Source of the DNA: Acheta domesticus
Taxonomy: Eukaryota; Arthropoda; Insecta; Orthoptera; Gryllidae
Assembly: GCA_031308135.1 (NCBI GenBank)
Contig: JAHLJT010002630.1
Coordinates: forward strand, 98,252,141-98,316,140
Reading direction: 5' to 3'
DNA length: 64,000 nt
Under the pieces are notes generated by a model. That model saw nothing but the letters and a program-made list of their open reading frames with translations. It made no database searches and was not told where the DNA came from. Positions 34,729-47,059 of this stretch are shown piece after piece. How positions within the stretch are numbered: position 1 is the first letter of the stretch; every line of letters begins with the position of its first letter. A program made the translations under genes and the position numbers.

Positions 34729-35124
34729 CGTCCTTTATTTGGAAAATCAGGACATACTGTCCGTAGGACCACTTTCATGGTCCTTTGTACCATATTTGTG
34801 AAATTCCTTGTCTATTGGTTGAACATACTCTGTTTAAGGATTCTCTTTATTCTATTGTCTATATACTTTGAAAATAATTACTTTGAATACATGTTATGGG
34901 CTCGAGACAGGGTCACATTGAGTGTGTTATGTGAAATAATCATACTTTATTATTTCAAAATCCAACGTGTACTTGTACTACTCGTAGGATTTTGATTAGA
35001 ACAATGAGCTGTATGTAAGAATAATGAAACCGTCTTATTGATATGGAATGACGAAATTCACCAACGGGGCACCGCCTAAGCTAAGTCAAGTTTGTCCCAA
35101 CTGGTTTCCCGACTCGTGTGATAG
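34729..35124. other. unassigned stretch
   Basis: AT-rich, no features seen. Confidence 0.4.
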
Positions 35125-35393
35125 CATATAAATGAAAGTTAAGGATGGGCCAAGGAGGATGATGGAAAGATCGCGAGCGGTCCGTGGCCCGTTTGTTAGG
35201 GTACTGCTCCGGCATTCGCCTGGTGTTGATCAGAGGGAATTCATAGAAATCTACCGATCAGAGCAGCCGGCCGCGAGAACTCTCCTACAGTCCTCGGCCA
35301 AGTTGCCTACCGTATATAAAAATACAGTCAACGTCGGGACAGGAACACCAAGGCCTCATGGTCAGTGGTAGTGCAGCGACATCAGTTGGAGCC
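35125..35393 (-). mobile_element. SINE (family C), 5' part, degenerate
   Basis: On the minus strand it matches other family-C copies: CAACTGATGTC...CTGCA head, GTTCTCGCGGCCGGCTG, CTGATCGGTA, ACAAACGGGCC and GCGATCTTTCC blocks. The B box is eroded. Confidence 0.6.
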
Positions 35394-36692
35394 CTGAGGA
35401 GGTGAAAGAAGAAATACACGAGTTTCTTTATGGAGGGGATGCCGTTGAACCGGTCGAGTAGCAATTGGCACAGATGCAGCCGAAAAGAACACACGCGAGT
35501 GGGAACTATAATAAAGACAATCTTCTTGCCTGATGGGATGTGACTCACGTCGGCTGTCTGCATACCAGTCGTAATTCTCCGGGGGAAGTGGCTCAGGGCA
35601 TCAACTGATGTCACGTGTGGTACAGAGCCTGTGACCTGGAGGTCCTAGGTTCGAGTTCCGACAGTGGCAGGATTTCGACACTAGCCAGATAGGTATGTCG
35701 AGTTCTGGCGCTGCCTGGAGGAGAATTCTAGCGGCCGGCTGAGTTGATTGGTATTTTTTCGTAATTTCTCCGACCAATACTAGACGAATGTCAGAGCATT
35801 ACCCTGCCAAACGGGTCATCGACCGCGCGCTATCTTTCCTTCCTCTTCCTTGTCCTATCCTACCCCTTACAGACAGTTACATTTGCAGTATGTGACCAAA
35901 TTGTTAGGGACAGCACTCATATCTGTGTAATTTCTTGTTTAAAACGTTTTTTTGAGCACAGGTTTTGATTTCGATAAGTTGTTTAATATTACTGTTATCT
36001 TTACTTTTGTTTTTAATAAGTGGCAACACTGGATGCCTGCGTTATTTAAGAAGTGATGTTACTTCTCATGTAGTGGAAGTTTATTGAATATTGTTGCTGT
36101 AATGAAGAGATACAATTATTTTTTATTTGTTTTTGCAAGTTTTTAAAAAATAATCAAATCGTAAGTATTGTGACTTGCTTTATTACTTTTACTAAATTTT
36201 ATGAGTGAATTTCATTTTAGTTTTCAATGGAACGTCACAATCTGGAAGTTTCTATTTAATAGTAGGGTAAAGCTTCAGACACGTCTCCAAGGAAAATTAG
36301 AGAAATGCAAACACAATTACTTCACTCCACACTTTGACAGAGGAATATAGCAACTACTACAGGTATTTCGAAAAGTGTCGTTAAACATAAAAATAAGAAT
36401 TGATCAGAATCGTTAAACATAAGAATTGATCAGAATAAACCCCTGTAAGCAGACAGTGTGGGGAATTGTGGCAGGAAAAAAATCTCCTGTTTTCGTAACG
36501 ATCGTAGAATCGGGGAAATCTGCCTCAAAATCTTAAAAACGAGTGTTTCCCTTCTGACTACGGTGAGGAGGTAACAGTTTCCAAAACGACAGTCCGGAGT
36601 TAGTCGAAGAGAATTTGATCGGTCTTCGTCCTATCCAAAAACCACGCCTCATCCAAACCATGAAGAAGACGCGACTGCAATGGGTCAGACAA

Positions 36693-36832
36693 TTTGCTTA
36701 TTTATTTATTTGTTTATTTGGTCAAAAACAGTAAAAACTGTATATGACATATGGGGAAAGAGATTATCTGCGCACATTTTCTTGAGGCCCAGAATTAAAA
36801 AACAACAACAAAAACAACAATGAAATATGATT
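36693..36832. repeat. repeat fragment inside Tc1, inverted match at 62520-62600
   Basis: TATGACATATGGGGAAAG, CTGCGCACATTTTCTTGAGG and CCAGAATTAAAAAAC match the reverse strand of 62520-62600. It interrupts the transposase remnant and ends in an A/CAA-rich tail, so it may be a retroposed fragment. Confidence 0.55.
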
Positions 36833-37178
36833 GTTGCAGACTGGAGTCGAGTGATACAATCTTTTTACATATTTAAAACACTAATACATTTGTTAGTAAT
36901 GATTTTTCGTAATATTTTACAAATATGTGTCTCTGACGAATCAACGTTTCAGAGTTTGCTCATTTGTCCGACGACACCATGGGAAACCGTTCCATCCAGA
37001 CTGCTAGTGGAGAGGGTTAAACACCCGATTAATGTCGTGGTATGTCTATGATCTCAGCGAAGGGTGTATGTAGTGCATATTGTGGCGTCAGGGCAACGCT
37101 TTCAAGCGGGTGGCATGCCTAAGCTGGAAGCTGTGGTGAAAGGGCGCATCTGAGCTACAAAAAAAAGAGACTCCAGGA

Positions 37179-37712
37179 TGTGACTGCTCCAAGAAACACC
37201 CTGTCAAACAAACTGTTGACAAAGGTAAGTGGCGAGTCTGCAACGATTGTGCAAGAACCATGGAATTGGCTAGCCATCGAGCCTGGGGACGCCGACAGCA
37301 TGGCGCCGGGTGGGGGAGACGGGGGTGTATATAAGGCAGGCGCTTTTGCGCTCGCGGAGATTCAGAGAGATTAGTAGAGCTTGTTGTTAGCTAAAAGTCT
37401 GGGTGGGATCAATCAAGTACACTCCAGCACGTGGTTTCCGGGGTGGAGACCGGTTTGGCGCCAGGCCATGTAGGTAGGTTAGTTACTGGGGACTTAACGT
37501 CCGATAGCATCGCATCACGCGTTGTAACCTGCTGGCACTGGGTTGTAGGCCTAGGGACGTTCGCGGGGTTTTCGCGGCTAAGGGGAAGAAAAAGGTTGAC
37601 GGGGTTTAATCAGTATATGTATATTTCTTTACTTCTTCTGTTATTTTGTATATAAATATAAATATTTTATCTTCAACGCAGTTGTCGGTGTCATTCACTT
37701 CAGTACGTCACA
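37179..37712 (+). mobile_element. probable solo LTR
   Basis: 534 bp with TGTGAC...GTCACA ends, an inner TATATAAGG promoter box (about 37328), GC-rich transcribed part and an AT-rich tail. It interrupts the Tc1 transposase remnant. No 4-6 bp target duplication is visible, so recombination or deletion may have trimmed it. Confidence 0.5.
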
Positions 37713-38791
37713 ATATAGAGTACATCGTAGAACGGATCATGTGGCAAGACCAGTACAAGCGAGTACTTGAAACTCTGTTACTGACATAGCAAACACACCA
37801 GACATGAACCTTACAGAGGCATGTGGGAATCCACCAAACGGCAGATCGCCAAGCAAGTGATCACCATCAAATGCCAGTTAATTGAAATTCTCAATAAAGA
37901 ATGGCATCACAAAATTGAACAGCAACACAATGCAAAAGTCTGTGTAGGGAGCGTGGCGAGATACATTGAAGCTATAATTACATCAAAGGGTGGCGTCACT
38001 AAATACTAGTATTAATTTTACCTTAAGACAGTTTTATTTAAATAACTTATTGTTTTTATGCGCTTAATAATATACTTTTTATGAATAAAAAATCCTAATA
38101 AGACAAAAGGCAGAAATTGGCTTGAAAAATGAAGTTAAACTATAAGAAACAGAAAATTGAGGCCTATTCCTAATAATTTGTCCCCCTACTGTACATGCAT
38201 TACACTGCCACACACGCCAGGAGACCGGTCGGGGGTTTAGAGCTTGTCCCGGCTGGGGCGGCGCCCCGATGGTGGGCGATACCTGATTAGGGAAAAGCCC
38301 GCGGTAGGTCGGCGGCGGATCTCGCCATCCAGAGGAGCAAGGTCTCCGATCTGATAAAAAATCTGTACTACATTTACGGGACTAACGGCCTTACCAGTTG
38401 ATGCGCACGGAATCACCAACATTCATTCAGTCGCAGTTCATTTCCAGTCTGACCTCCTCCAACCACTGCTGCACTTCTTCGGATTTCGACGCGCACACCG
38501 AACGGATGGCAATGGCATGTGCCGTCCATGACTCACTCGTTAAAATAAGACGTTCTTCCTTAATGTATCTTTGTCACCTTCTTCGTTGAATGCTTGCCAG
38601 AGAACGGCTGTTACAGCATTGTTCTTCGGAGAAGTTCCTATGTGTAATTCGTAATTGTATTTTCAATATGTTTTTTCAATTATGTTTGAAAAAATAGTCT
38701 GGTCGGTTTTGATATCTTCGTCGTTATCATCATAATCGTTACTACAATCTTAATTGTTGTTACAACATCACTACTATTATCAACCTTATCT

Positions 38792-38794
38792 TTC

Positions 38795-38831
<37 letters not shown>
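38792..38831. repeat. (CT)n microsatellite
   Basis: CT run that directly abuts the 5' LTR of the gypsy element; the last CTAT is half of the target duplication. Confidence 0.9.
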
Positions 38832-38833
<2 letters not shown>

Positions 38834-40888
38834 TGTAATAGTTTAGCCATCTATTACAAATGAAATAGGTAGATAACATGAAGTGACCATTGGTTTATGA
38901 ACCGGGTATAGAACTTTATGTAGAAACTTCCAGAGCGGAATATAGAAAAACAAGTGAAGGTGATCTAAGAGAAAACGAGTATTTCAGGCGAGCATGTGAA
39001 CGCCGTGGTTAATTAATGGTTGCATGTTACTAGTCAACGCACAAAATTATAAGGAACACAATAAAGTTTGTTTCAGCTAAATCGGGTCACAGAAACGCAT
39101 AATATCGCGAGTTTTGTGATCATGACATTGATTTTAACATGTTACAGAAATAAAACAACAATGGTCGTGACGTCCCTTCAGAAAAGTTTGGATATATTAA
39201 TAAATTAAACGAAAACTAGTGTGTCTACCGAGATTTGGCATATACCAAAGTATTCCGTGGAATACGGGCCAAATTATAAACGTGGTGACACAATTTTAGG
39301 ACGCCGAACATTAATAGATAAACATTATGTTACATGAGTTAATTGAGAAATAAACGAGCGATGTTTGTAGGCATGAGACGCACGAAAAAGCATTCTTTTA
39401 ACAAAATGAAGCGAGAAAAGTGATGTCTAAGAAGTGGAATGGATACGAAATTTTAATTGGGAATTTTACAATATAATAAGACAATCCAGGAAGTGTTAGA
39501 AATTAATAATAAACTATTTTTATAAGTTATAAAGCAGAAGACAGTAGAGGCGCTATTGTTTTGTTCGGAAAAAAGCTATAAATGCTTTAGGACAACAATG
39601 GGAGAGAGACGAGGGAATAGCTTGGTAGCGAGAGGCAGAATCCGCGTCGCTTGTTGCAAGAATAATTTTAAAAAATTTGGATTTGTAATTTTTGATGAAG
39701 TGTTCTCTTCTGGACTCGTACTAGTGAACTATTATAAACTGTGAGAGGAGTGAATAACTTCGTGGCGAGTTGTACTCCGCGTCACTCGTGATATTATTTT
39801 AACACGCGAACTTATAAAATTTCGAGAAGGTGTTGCTCCTTCGGACTTGTATTCGCAAGGTGGCGGAACTGTATGCCGTGTGATGTGAACTATTTTAGTG
39901 GTAATATATAAAGCTATGCCACGCGCGATCCTAATTTTGAGTTTTGTGAATTTTGAAAGTTTTTCCACTAATGTTTGGAACTGGTGTTACTTCGACCATT
40001 GAAAAATCGAAGCGGGTGTCGCCGAACGAGGTGTGCCGAGGTGCAGCAGACTCGAGCGCGTCTTTGCATATCGTCGCCGTGGTCAGTGCCAATTTGGGGG
40101 GCACTGGTAATTCGGCGCTAGCAGGCAGCAGTGGAGCAGAGTTCTTACGCATGACGGCGTGAGATCGTGTGTGTGTGGACCTGGTCGCCGCTTGGTTAAC
40201 AACGCAAGGGAAGTGGAATATTTTTTTTTTGTTTTGCAACACTCCAGTGAAGTCAATGACTTTGATTTCTTTGCTCTTGGGAAGAATAAATGGTTTACAA
40301 AGCCAAAACTGGAAACATTTTGGGGGGGATTGCAATGTAATGGGTGTGGCCACAGTATTGAGCTCATTATTTCGTAATAACATTTGGGTATAATATGTTT
40401 ATTGATTTTTGTGATTTTTATGATATCGTGTTTTGTTGATGTTGTGTGGTATTGATTCTTTTATGAGGGTATTAATGTTTCTGTTGGTTAAAAGAAAATA
40501 AACAAACGAGATTTTGAGTTCTCGTTTTGATGTTACGTAACCGGTGTTTTTATCACATAGCTAGCTGATCCTGGTCCCTGCATTGGCGTGGCGCTTGTGT
40601 TCTGTAGAGAACAAATCACGGCCCGCCCTGATAAATTTATGTAAACAGGAAAACTCCGGATAGTAAAAAGGGGGGGCACAGTGGTGTGCATTGTAGATAT
40701 TACAGGTGATCAGCAAGGAAGTTTTTCGTGATCAACAATAGGAGTTGAGAGGGGAGATTTTCATTACATTAGTGCCCAGTTCGTAGGGCGTTTTAGTAAA
40801 TAGGAAAGGGGGTTTTTTCGTTGCATTGGCGCCTGTTTAGTGGGCGTGATCGATATCAGTACAAGTGAGAGAGGGGTTTTTCGTTACA
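38834..40888 (+). repeat. 5' LTR
   Basis: Begins TGTAATAG and ends TTACA. AATAAA occurs at about 40497. Near the 3' end two degenerate copies of the LTR-end/primer-binding-site junction are embedded (40764-40790, 40821-40846). Frames of up to 150 codons on the minus strand are repeated in the 3' LTR and show no domain. Confidence 0.95.
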
Positions 40889-40889
40889 T

Positions 40890-40909
40890 TGGCGCCCAAT
40901 TCGTGGGGC
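40890..40909 (+). other. primer-binding site, tRNA-Lys type with a 2-nt insertion
   Basis: TGGCGCCCAA, TT, CGTGGGGC: complementary to the 3' end of an insect tRNA-Lys except for the inserted TT. Lies one base after the LTR. Confidence 0.7.
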
Positions 40910-40990
40910 GTGATTAGCAAACGCAACGCCGGGGTAGGAAACCAGGACAGGTTGTTAATAGCTAGCACGTGATAAAGAAATATAACAAAA

Positions 40991-42640
40991 ATGGAAACAC
41001 GAAGTGGCAAACTAATTAGCATCAGGGAAGGATCTGATTCCGAGACGATATCTGCTTGTGACGATGGTGAGGATTATCAGCGGTTACCAAATTTGGAGGT
41101 CGAAGGGGAAGATAATGTCGCGTTAGTCGCGAATGAAATGGCTGTTGGTCAGGTAGTGGGGGATGGGGGTCATGATCCCGGTGAAGTAGCGCGTACCACA
41201 GCTGAAGAACGAGGCGTTACAGAGTCGAGTCTGAATGCTATGTTACAGTTGTTAATGGCAGAAATAAAATCGGATAATGCCCGTCGAGAAAACAATTTGC
41301 AAGCCAAGATAGAAGAAAGTAATGTTAATTTGCGCCAGCAAATGGTAGAGAATAATATCAGTTTGGAGAGTAAATTAGAGGGCAGAATGGAGTCATTAGA
41401 TTCTGCATTATTGGCAATCCGGAACGACGTCAGTGGCTTGAGAACCGAGACGTTTGCGAAGATTTCCAAGTTGGAAAACGACGCGAAGATCGCTGAAGAA
41501 AAGATAGAATCGCGGTTCGCAGTCCAGGAATCCGTTAATATGCAATTTAGCGCAGAAGTGGGCAAAGTCAAGTCGTCCGTATTAGCCGTCCAACAGGTGG
41601 TAGACGGACATCACCGCCAGTTCGATGACATTAACAAAAATTTGCAGGTCGTTAAAGAAACAACACAACGGCAGGACGCGCGATTAATATTACTCGAGGA
41701 TTCCATGAACGGGATAGGCGAGAACATTATGTCAACAGTTCAAAGAGAAATCAGTAATCTGAGGCCGGATGAATTAGAACAAACAAGAAGTGTCAATGAA
41801 ATGCTCTCCAAAAAGGTAACTGAGTTAGAAGAACGTATGTACGCGGCGCAGAGGTCTGCGAATGTTGGGAACGTTGTCAGTCACGCGGCACTCCCGAATT
41901 ATTTACGCTTCCACGGAGAAAGCAAGGAACAGCCGTATTCTTTTCTAACGGCGTTAGAAAATTATTTTCTTGTGAACGGTACGCCTGAGACGATGAAATT
42001 AAGATTCGTGGAGGAGGCGTTAAGTTCGAAGGCCCAGTATTGGTGGCAGGCTCTTACACCGACTCCGAGAAGTTATGAAGAGTGGAGGGGGAAATTCTTA
42101 GAGCGTTATTGGAACCAGCATCATCGGTTCGAGTTAAGATATCGCTTGATGTCGGAAAAGTACCGGAAGGGAAGTGCAGAAAGCATGTGCGATTTCGTGA
42201 CGCGCAAAGTAAGTGCGTTCAAGATTTGTAGCGAGAATTTCGATCCCGCTGAAATTATTAGAATATTGATACGACAGATGCCGGGTAACGTCCGTAACTT
42301 GTTATGGAATAATATGCCGGAAACAATAGATGAGCTGATCGAGCGTGTTAGTCGGTTCGATCAGACGAATGATGGAAATGACCAAGATTCCCCAAATGAG
42401 AGGTCACGCTTTGGTAATAATGGGGGCGGTACGAATGGATATAACGGCACGAAGTACCGACAGGAAAATGTATGCGCGGTTGAAGTGCGCACGGGAGAGA
42501 AAGCGCCAAGACAAGGTAAGCCACAAGGTGGGCCGTCACAACAGCAACCAAAACCAAAAGAAAATGGTGGGGGTCGTCAAGATATGAACCAAGGTGAATC
42601 GGAAGCAAAGAGGAATGTAGACAGAAGGCCGGAAAACTAG
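40991..42640 (+). CDS. Gag polyprotein of the gypsy element
   Basis: 549 residues from the first ATG after the leader. The N-terminal half is acidic then a long coiled coil (about residues 85-290). A retrotransposon Gag capsid domain lies at about 300-455 (YSFLTALENYFLVNG, AQYWWQALTPTPRSYEEWRG, LIRQMPGNVRNLLWNNMPET). The tail is Gly/Gln/Lys-rich and basic but has no CCHC zinc knuckle, so nucleic-acid binding probably uses the basic tail. The frame is intact. The pol frame starts 38 bases downstream in the -1 frame. Confidence 0.9.
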   Translation: METRSGKLISIREGSDSETISACDDGEDYQRLPNLEVEGEDNVALVANEMAVGQVVGDGGHDPGEVARTTAEERGVTESSLNAMLQLLMAEIKSDNARRENNLQAKIEESNVNLRQQMVENNISLESKLEGRMESLDSALLAIRNDVSGLRTETFAKISKLENDAKIAEEKIESRFAVQESVNMQFSAEVGKVKSSVLAVQQVVDGHHRQFDDINKNLQVVKETTQRQDARLILLEDSMNGIGENIMSTVQREISNLRPDELEQTRSVNEMLSKKVTELEERMYAAQRSANVGNVVSHAALPNYLRFHGESKEQPYSFLTALENYFLVNGTPETMKLRFVEEALSSKAQYWWQALTPTPRSYEEWRGKFLERYWNQHHRFELRYRLMSEKYRKGSAESMCDFVTRKVSAFKICSENFDPAEIIRILIRQMPGNVRNLLWNNMPETIDELIERVSRFDQTNDGNDQDSPNERSRFGNNGGGTNGYNGTKYRQENVCAVEVRTGEKAPRQGKPQGGPSQQQPKPKENGGGRQDMNQGESEAKRNVDRRPEN

Positions 42641-42678
42641 ATAGCTTTGGTGCGGGAGGGTGGCCCGAACCAAATGAC

Positions 42679-44352
42679 GTGGAAGGGAATCAGGTTACGG
42701 TACTAGCAACAACAAGTGTAATGGTCGCGGGAGATGAATTGCTTCGTGAAGAAACAATGGAAGGTGCGAAGCCGAGCAAGTGTTTAGTGTTGAAGGGCAC
42801 GTGCTATGGGAGACAGGTGTATGCGTTGGTAGATACGGGAAGTAGCATCAGTGCAATATCTGAAGAATTGTGTGAGGAGTTGAAGAGGGATGGACAAGAG
42901 CTGGTTGAATTACCAACGCGGAAGCTAAGGGTCGTGATGGCGAACCGGAAGGCAGCAAGTACCACGGGAAGACAAGTTTGGTTGGAATTCTGCGTGGAGG
43001 GACTGACCATCGAGGTAGCGGCAATAGTGGTCCGAGGACTCGTACGCGAGATTATCATCGGAATGGACGCATTAAGGGCCTACCAAGCCGTCGTAGACGT
43101 AAGCACAGGTGTAATTACATTACGGCTACGAGGTTGTATTGGTGGTGGCTTAGTGGTCGCTGAAGATGATGAGGCGGCGGTCGATGGGGACGAAGTGCAG
43201 GCTTCGATGGAAGAGGTTCTCCAGGGCGTGGAACGTGCTGTGGAAGGTGTCGTTGACAAAGAGAACGGCCCGGAAGAAATTCGGCAACTCTTGGAAAGGT
43301 TTGTAGACGTGTTTCACGAGTCATCAGAGGCAGTGAGAGGTTATAAATTTCGGTTGGAGATCAGTGATGCTACACCGTTTGTGACGAAGCAATACCCTAT
43401 CCCATACGCGCACCGGGCACAAGTGCGACAATTGATAGCTGAAATGGAACAGAAGGGCATCATTAAGAGGGCTATCACTCCATATGTAAGTCCATTAGTA
43501 GTCGTGGCAAAGAAGAATGGCAGTATAAGGATTTGCCTCGACGCACGAAAGTTGAATGCCGTAACGATTCCCCGCTACGAAGCACCACCCACCATTAATG
43601 ATATGATCGTGAAGTTAGGAGGGGCGGCTATCTTTAGCGCCCTTGATTTTTCGTCAGCGTATTGGCAAATTGCAGTTGAATCCGGATCCCAGAAATATAT
43701 CAGTTTTAGGTTCGAGGGAACTGTATATTCATTTACACGGTTGCCATTCGGATTGAAGAACTCGGGGGCGGCGTTAATCCGCTACTTGGATGACGTCATC
43801 CCGGCTGAGTTGAAGGAGACGTTAATAACGTATGTGGATGACATCGTGTTATTTTCACCAGATTTAAAGGCGCATTTGCGAGATTTAAGGCAATTGTTTG
43901 AGATTTTTCGAACCTACAACCTGAAATTAAATATAGAAAAATGTAAGTTTTGTCAACTTAAAGTACAATTTATGGGACACGAAATTTCCGGTGAGGGGAT
44001 CGAGATTCAGGAATGTAAAAAGGAAATGATTCGAAAGTTGCCACCGCCTAAGAATATCCGTGGACTTCGCTGATTGTTCGGTATTTTAAACTATTACTCT
44101 CGATTTGTTAAGAACTACTCACAGAAGGTAGTGCCGCTGTTACACTTGCTTCGCAAGGGGAACAGGTGGAATTGGACGCAACAATGCCAGGAAGCTTACG
44201 AACAGCTGCTACGGGCTTTTGAAGAGACGTACGTGGTACGTTACCCCGACTTCCGTAGGCGAATGTACTTGCAGACGGACAGTAGCGGATCGGCGCTGGG
44301 CGCAGTCCTGTTTCAAGTGGGCGATTACGGGAAACCATCAAATTATCTATGA
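42679..44352 (+). pseudogene. Pol of the gypsy element: protease, reverse transcriptase, start of RNase H; broken
   Basis: The open frame starts with no ATG near 42679, as expected for a frameshifted pol. Protease DTGSS is at about residue 52; reverse transcriptase blocks follow (ICLDARKLNA, FSALDFSSAYWQI, LPFGLKNSG, YVDD at about residue 385). An in-frame TGA at 44071-44073 interrupts just before GILNYYSRFVKNYS. RNase H begins (MYLQTDSSGSALGAVLFQ) but a deletion at about 44330-44345 removes the rest and the integrase core. The protein cannot complete retrotransposition alone. Confidence 0.9.
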
Positions 44353-44626
44353 CCAATTGAAGAAGGCAGCCAGTCGTGGAAAAGGGGCTCAAGGGCAGTT
44401 CTATCGGGGGGTGTATCGCGTAGGTGACAAAGTTCTGGTGAAGTCGCCTCACTCGTCATCGTCCGAGCGGAAATTGTTTCGGAAGTTCTTTCCTATCTTT
44501 GAAGGCCCATACGTAATTGAAAAGGTACTAGACAATAACAGTGTTGTTTTGTCGAACCAGGGACATGATTGTGGGGTCCAAAACTGGTTTAATATTAAAC
44601 CGTATAAAGAAATGGTTGAACGATAG
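44345..44626 (+). pseudogene. integrase C-terminal remnant
   Basis: In another frame after the deletion: a basic segment (YRVGDKVLVKSP) and the GPY/F-type motif GPYVIEKVLDN, ending at TAG 44626. This is the C-terminal domain of a gypsy integrase; the HHCC and DDE parts are gone. Confidence 0.8.
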
Positions 44627-44993
44627 AAGCCAAGGGGGATAGAAGAACGGTTGTTAAGTGTATATTTTGTTGTGTTAAGTATGTAAGTGTATTTTAGTTG
44701 TAGTTTTAGTATGTAAGTCATGTTTATAAGTAAGAAAGCAAGATTGGAATAGTGAGTGAGTGAAAGTGCGACAGGTACAAATCGCGAATTTGTGTCAGGT
44801 GAATGTACAATAGGTAATGCTACGGTCAAGGTGGTGCAACAGGTGCACGTACGATAGGCAGGGGTTAGAACCGCAAGTGTGAAGCGTAGCAGGTGCCACT
44901 GAGGCCAACAATTGATCAAGACATGACGAGTTTGCTGAGTTAGAGTAGTAGAAGTCGGTACATCGTGACTACGTCAGCGAGTGACCGACGTCT

Positions 44994-45006
44994 AGGGAGG
45001 GGAAGT
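44994..45006 (+). other. polypurine tract
   Basis: AGGGAGGGGAAGT directly before the 3' LTR primes plus-strand DNA synthesis in this class of element. Confidence 0.85.
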
Positions 45007-47059
45007 TGTAATAGTTTAGCCATCTATTACAAATGAAATAGGTAGATAACATGAAGTGACCATTGGTTTATGAACCGGGTATAGAACTTTATGTAGAAAC
45101 TTCCAGAGCGGAATATAGAAAAACAAGTGAAGGTGATCTAAGAGAAAACGAGTATTTCAGGCGAGCATGTGAACGCCGTGGTTAATTAATGGTTGCATGT
45201 TACTAGTCAACGCACAAAATTATAAGGAACACAATAAAGTTTGTTTCAGCTAAATCGGGTCACAGAAACGCATAATATCGCGAGTTTTGTGATCATGACA
45301 TTGATTTTAACATGTTACAGAAATAAAACAACAATGGTCGTGACGTCCCTTCAGAAAAGTTTGGATATATTAATAAATTAAACGAAAACTAGTGTGTCTA
45401 CCGAGATTTGGCATATACCAAAGTATTCCGTGGAATACGGGCCAAATTATAAACGTGGTGACACAATTTTAGGACGCCGAACATTAATAGATAAACATTA
45501 TGTTACATGAGTTAATTGAGAAATAAACGAGCGATGTTTGTAGGCATGAGACGCACGAAAAAGCATTCTTTTAACAAAATGAAGCGAGAAAAGTGATGTC
45601 TAAGAAGTGGAATGGATACGAAATTTTAATTGGGAATTTTACAATATAATAAGACAATCCAGGAAGTGTTAGAAATTAATAATAAACTATTTTTATAAGT
45701 TATAAAGCAGAAGACAGTAGAGGCGCTATTGTTTTGTTCGGAAAAAAGCTATAAATGCTTTAGGACAACAATGGGAGAGAGACGAGGGAATAGCTTGGTA
45801 GCGAGAGGCAGAATCCGCGTCGCTTGTTGCAAGAATAATTTTAAAAAATTTGGATTTGTAATTTTTGATGAAGTGTTCTCTTCTGGACTCGTACTAGTGA
45901 ACTATTATAAACTGTGAGAGGAGTGAATAACTTCGTGGCGAGTTGTACTCCGCGTCACTCGTGATATTATTTTAACACACGAACTTATAAAATTTCGAGA
46001 AGGTGTTGCTCCTTCGGACTTGTATTCGCAAGGTGGCGGAACTGTATGCCGTGTGATGTGAACTATTTTAGTGGTAATATATAAAGCTATGCCACGCGCG
46101 ATCCTAATTTTGAGTTTTGTGAATTTTGAAAGTTTTTCCACTAATGTTTGGAACTGGTGTTACTTCGACCATTGAAAAATCGAAGCGGGTGTCGCCGAAC
46201 GAGGTGTGCCGAGGTGCAGCAGACTCGAGCGCGTCTTTGCATATCGTCGCCGTGGTCAGTGCCAATTTGGGGGGCACTGGTAATTCGGCGCTAGCAGGCA
46301 GCAGTGGAGCAGAGTTCTTACGCATGACGGCGTGAGATCGTGTGTGTGTGGACCTGGTCGCCGCTTGGTTAACAACGCAAGGGAAGTGGAATATTTTTTT
46401 TTTGTTTTGCAACACTCCAGTGAAGTCAATGACTTTGATTTCTTTGCTCTTGGGAAGAATAAATGGTTTACAAAGCCAAAACTGGAAACATTTTGGGGGG
46501 GATTGCAATGTAATGGGTGTGGCCACAGTATTGAGCTCATTATTTCGTAATAACATTTGGGTATAATATGTTTATTGATTTTTGTGATTTTTATGATATC
46601 GTGTTTTGTTGATGTTGTGTGGTATTGATTCTTTTATGAGGGTATTAATGTTTCTGTTGGTTAAAAGAAAATAAACAAACGAGATTTTGAGTTCTCGTTT
46701 TGATGTTACGTAACCGGTGTTTTTATCACATAGCTAGCTGATCCTGGTCCCTGCATTGGCGTGGCGCTTGTGTTCTGTAGAGAACAAATCACGGCCCGCC
46801 CTGATAAATTTATGTAAACAGGAAAACTCCGGATAGTAAAAAGGGGGGGCACAGTGGTGTGCATTGTAGATATTACAGGTGATCAGCAAGGAAGTTTTTC
46901 GTGATCAACAATAGGAGTTGAGAGGGGAGATTTTCATTACATTAGTGCCCAGTTCGTAGGGCGTTTTAGTAAATAGGAAAGGGGGTTTTTTCGTTGCATT
47001 GGCGCCTGTTTAGTGGGCGTGATCGATATCAGTACAAGTGAGAGAGGGGTTTTTCGTTA

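Larger units (their letters stand above)
35886..38191 (+). pseudogene. Tc1-like transposon with decayed transposase
   Basis: Inverted ends CAGTATGTGACCAAATTGTT and the inverse of CAGTAGGGGGACAAATTATT. TA follows on the right; TG on the left is probably a mutated TA. Transposase remnants appear in order: a helix-turn-helix end LIGLRPIQKPRLIQTMKKTR (about 36614-36680), SDESTFQ (about 36934), VERVKHPINVVV (about 37008) and a WQDQYKRVLETLL segment (about 37740). They are broken by stops, frameshifts and at least two insertions, including the solo LTR at 37179. Tc1 transposases are DDE enzymes of about 340 residues; this one is dead. Confidence 0.8.
35585..38440 (+). mobile_element. SINE (family C) split by a Tc1 element
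   Basis: The 5' half (35585-35885) has the tRNA-like head with B box GGTTCGAGTTCC and the GGCCGGCTGAGTTGATTGG body. The 3' half (38192-38440) continues with TGCATTACACTGCCACAC, GGAGACCGGTCGGGGG and ACGGGACTAACGGCCTTACC. Joined, they match the uninterrupted copy at 56874-57410, so the Tc1 element inserted into an existing SINE. Confidence 0.75.

Noticed and set aside
39931..40383. 150-codon minus-strand frame, repeated at 46104-46556
   Set aside because: Lies wholly within the two LTRs, overlaps frames in other phases and shows no domain; random frame in the LTR.
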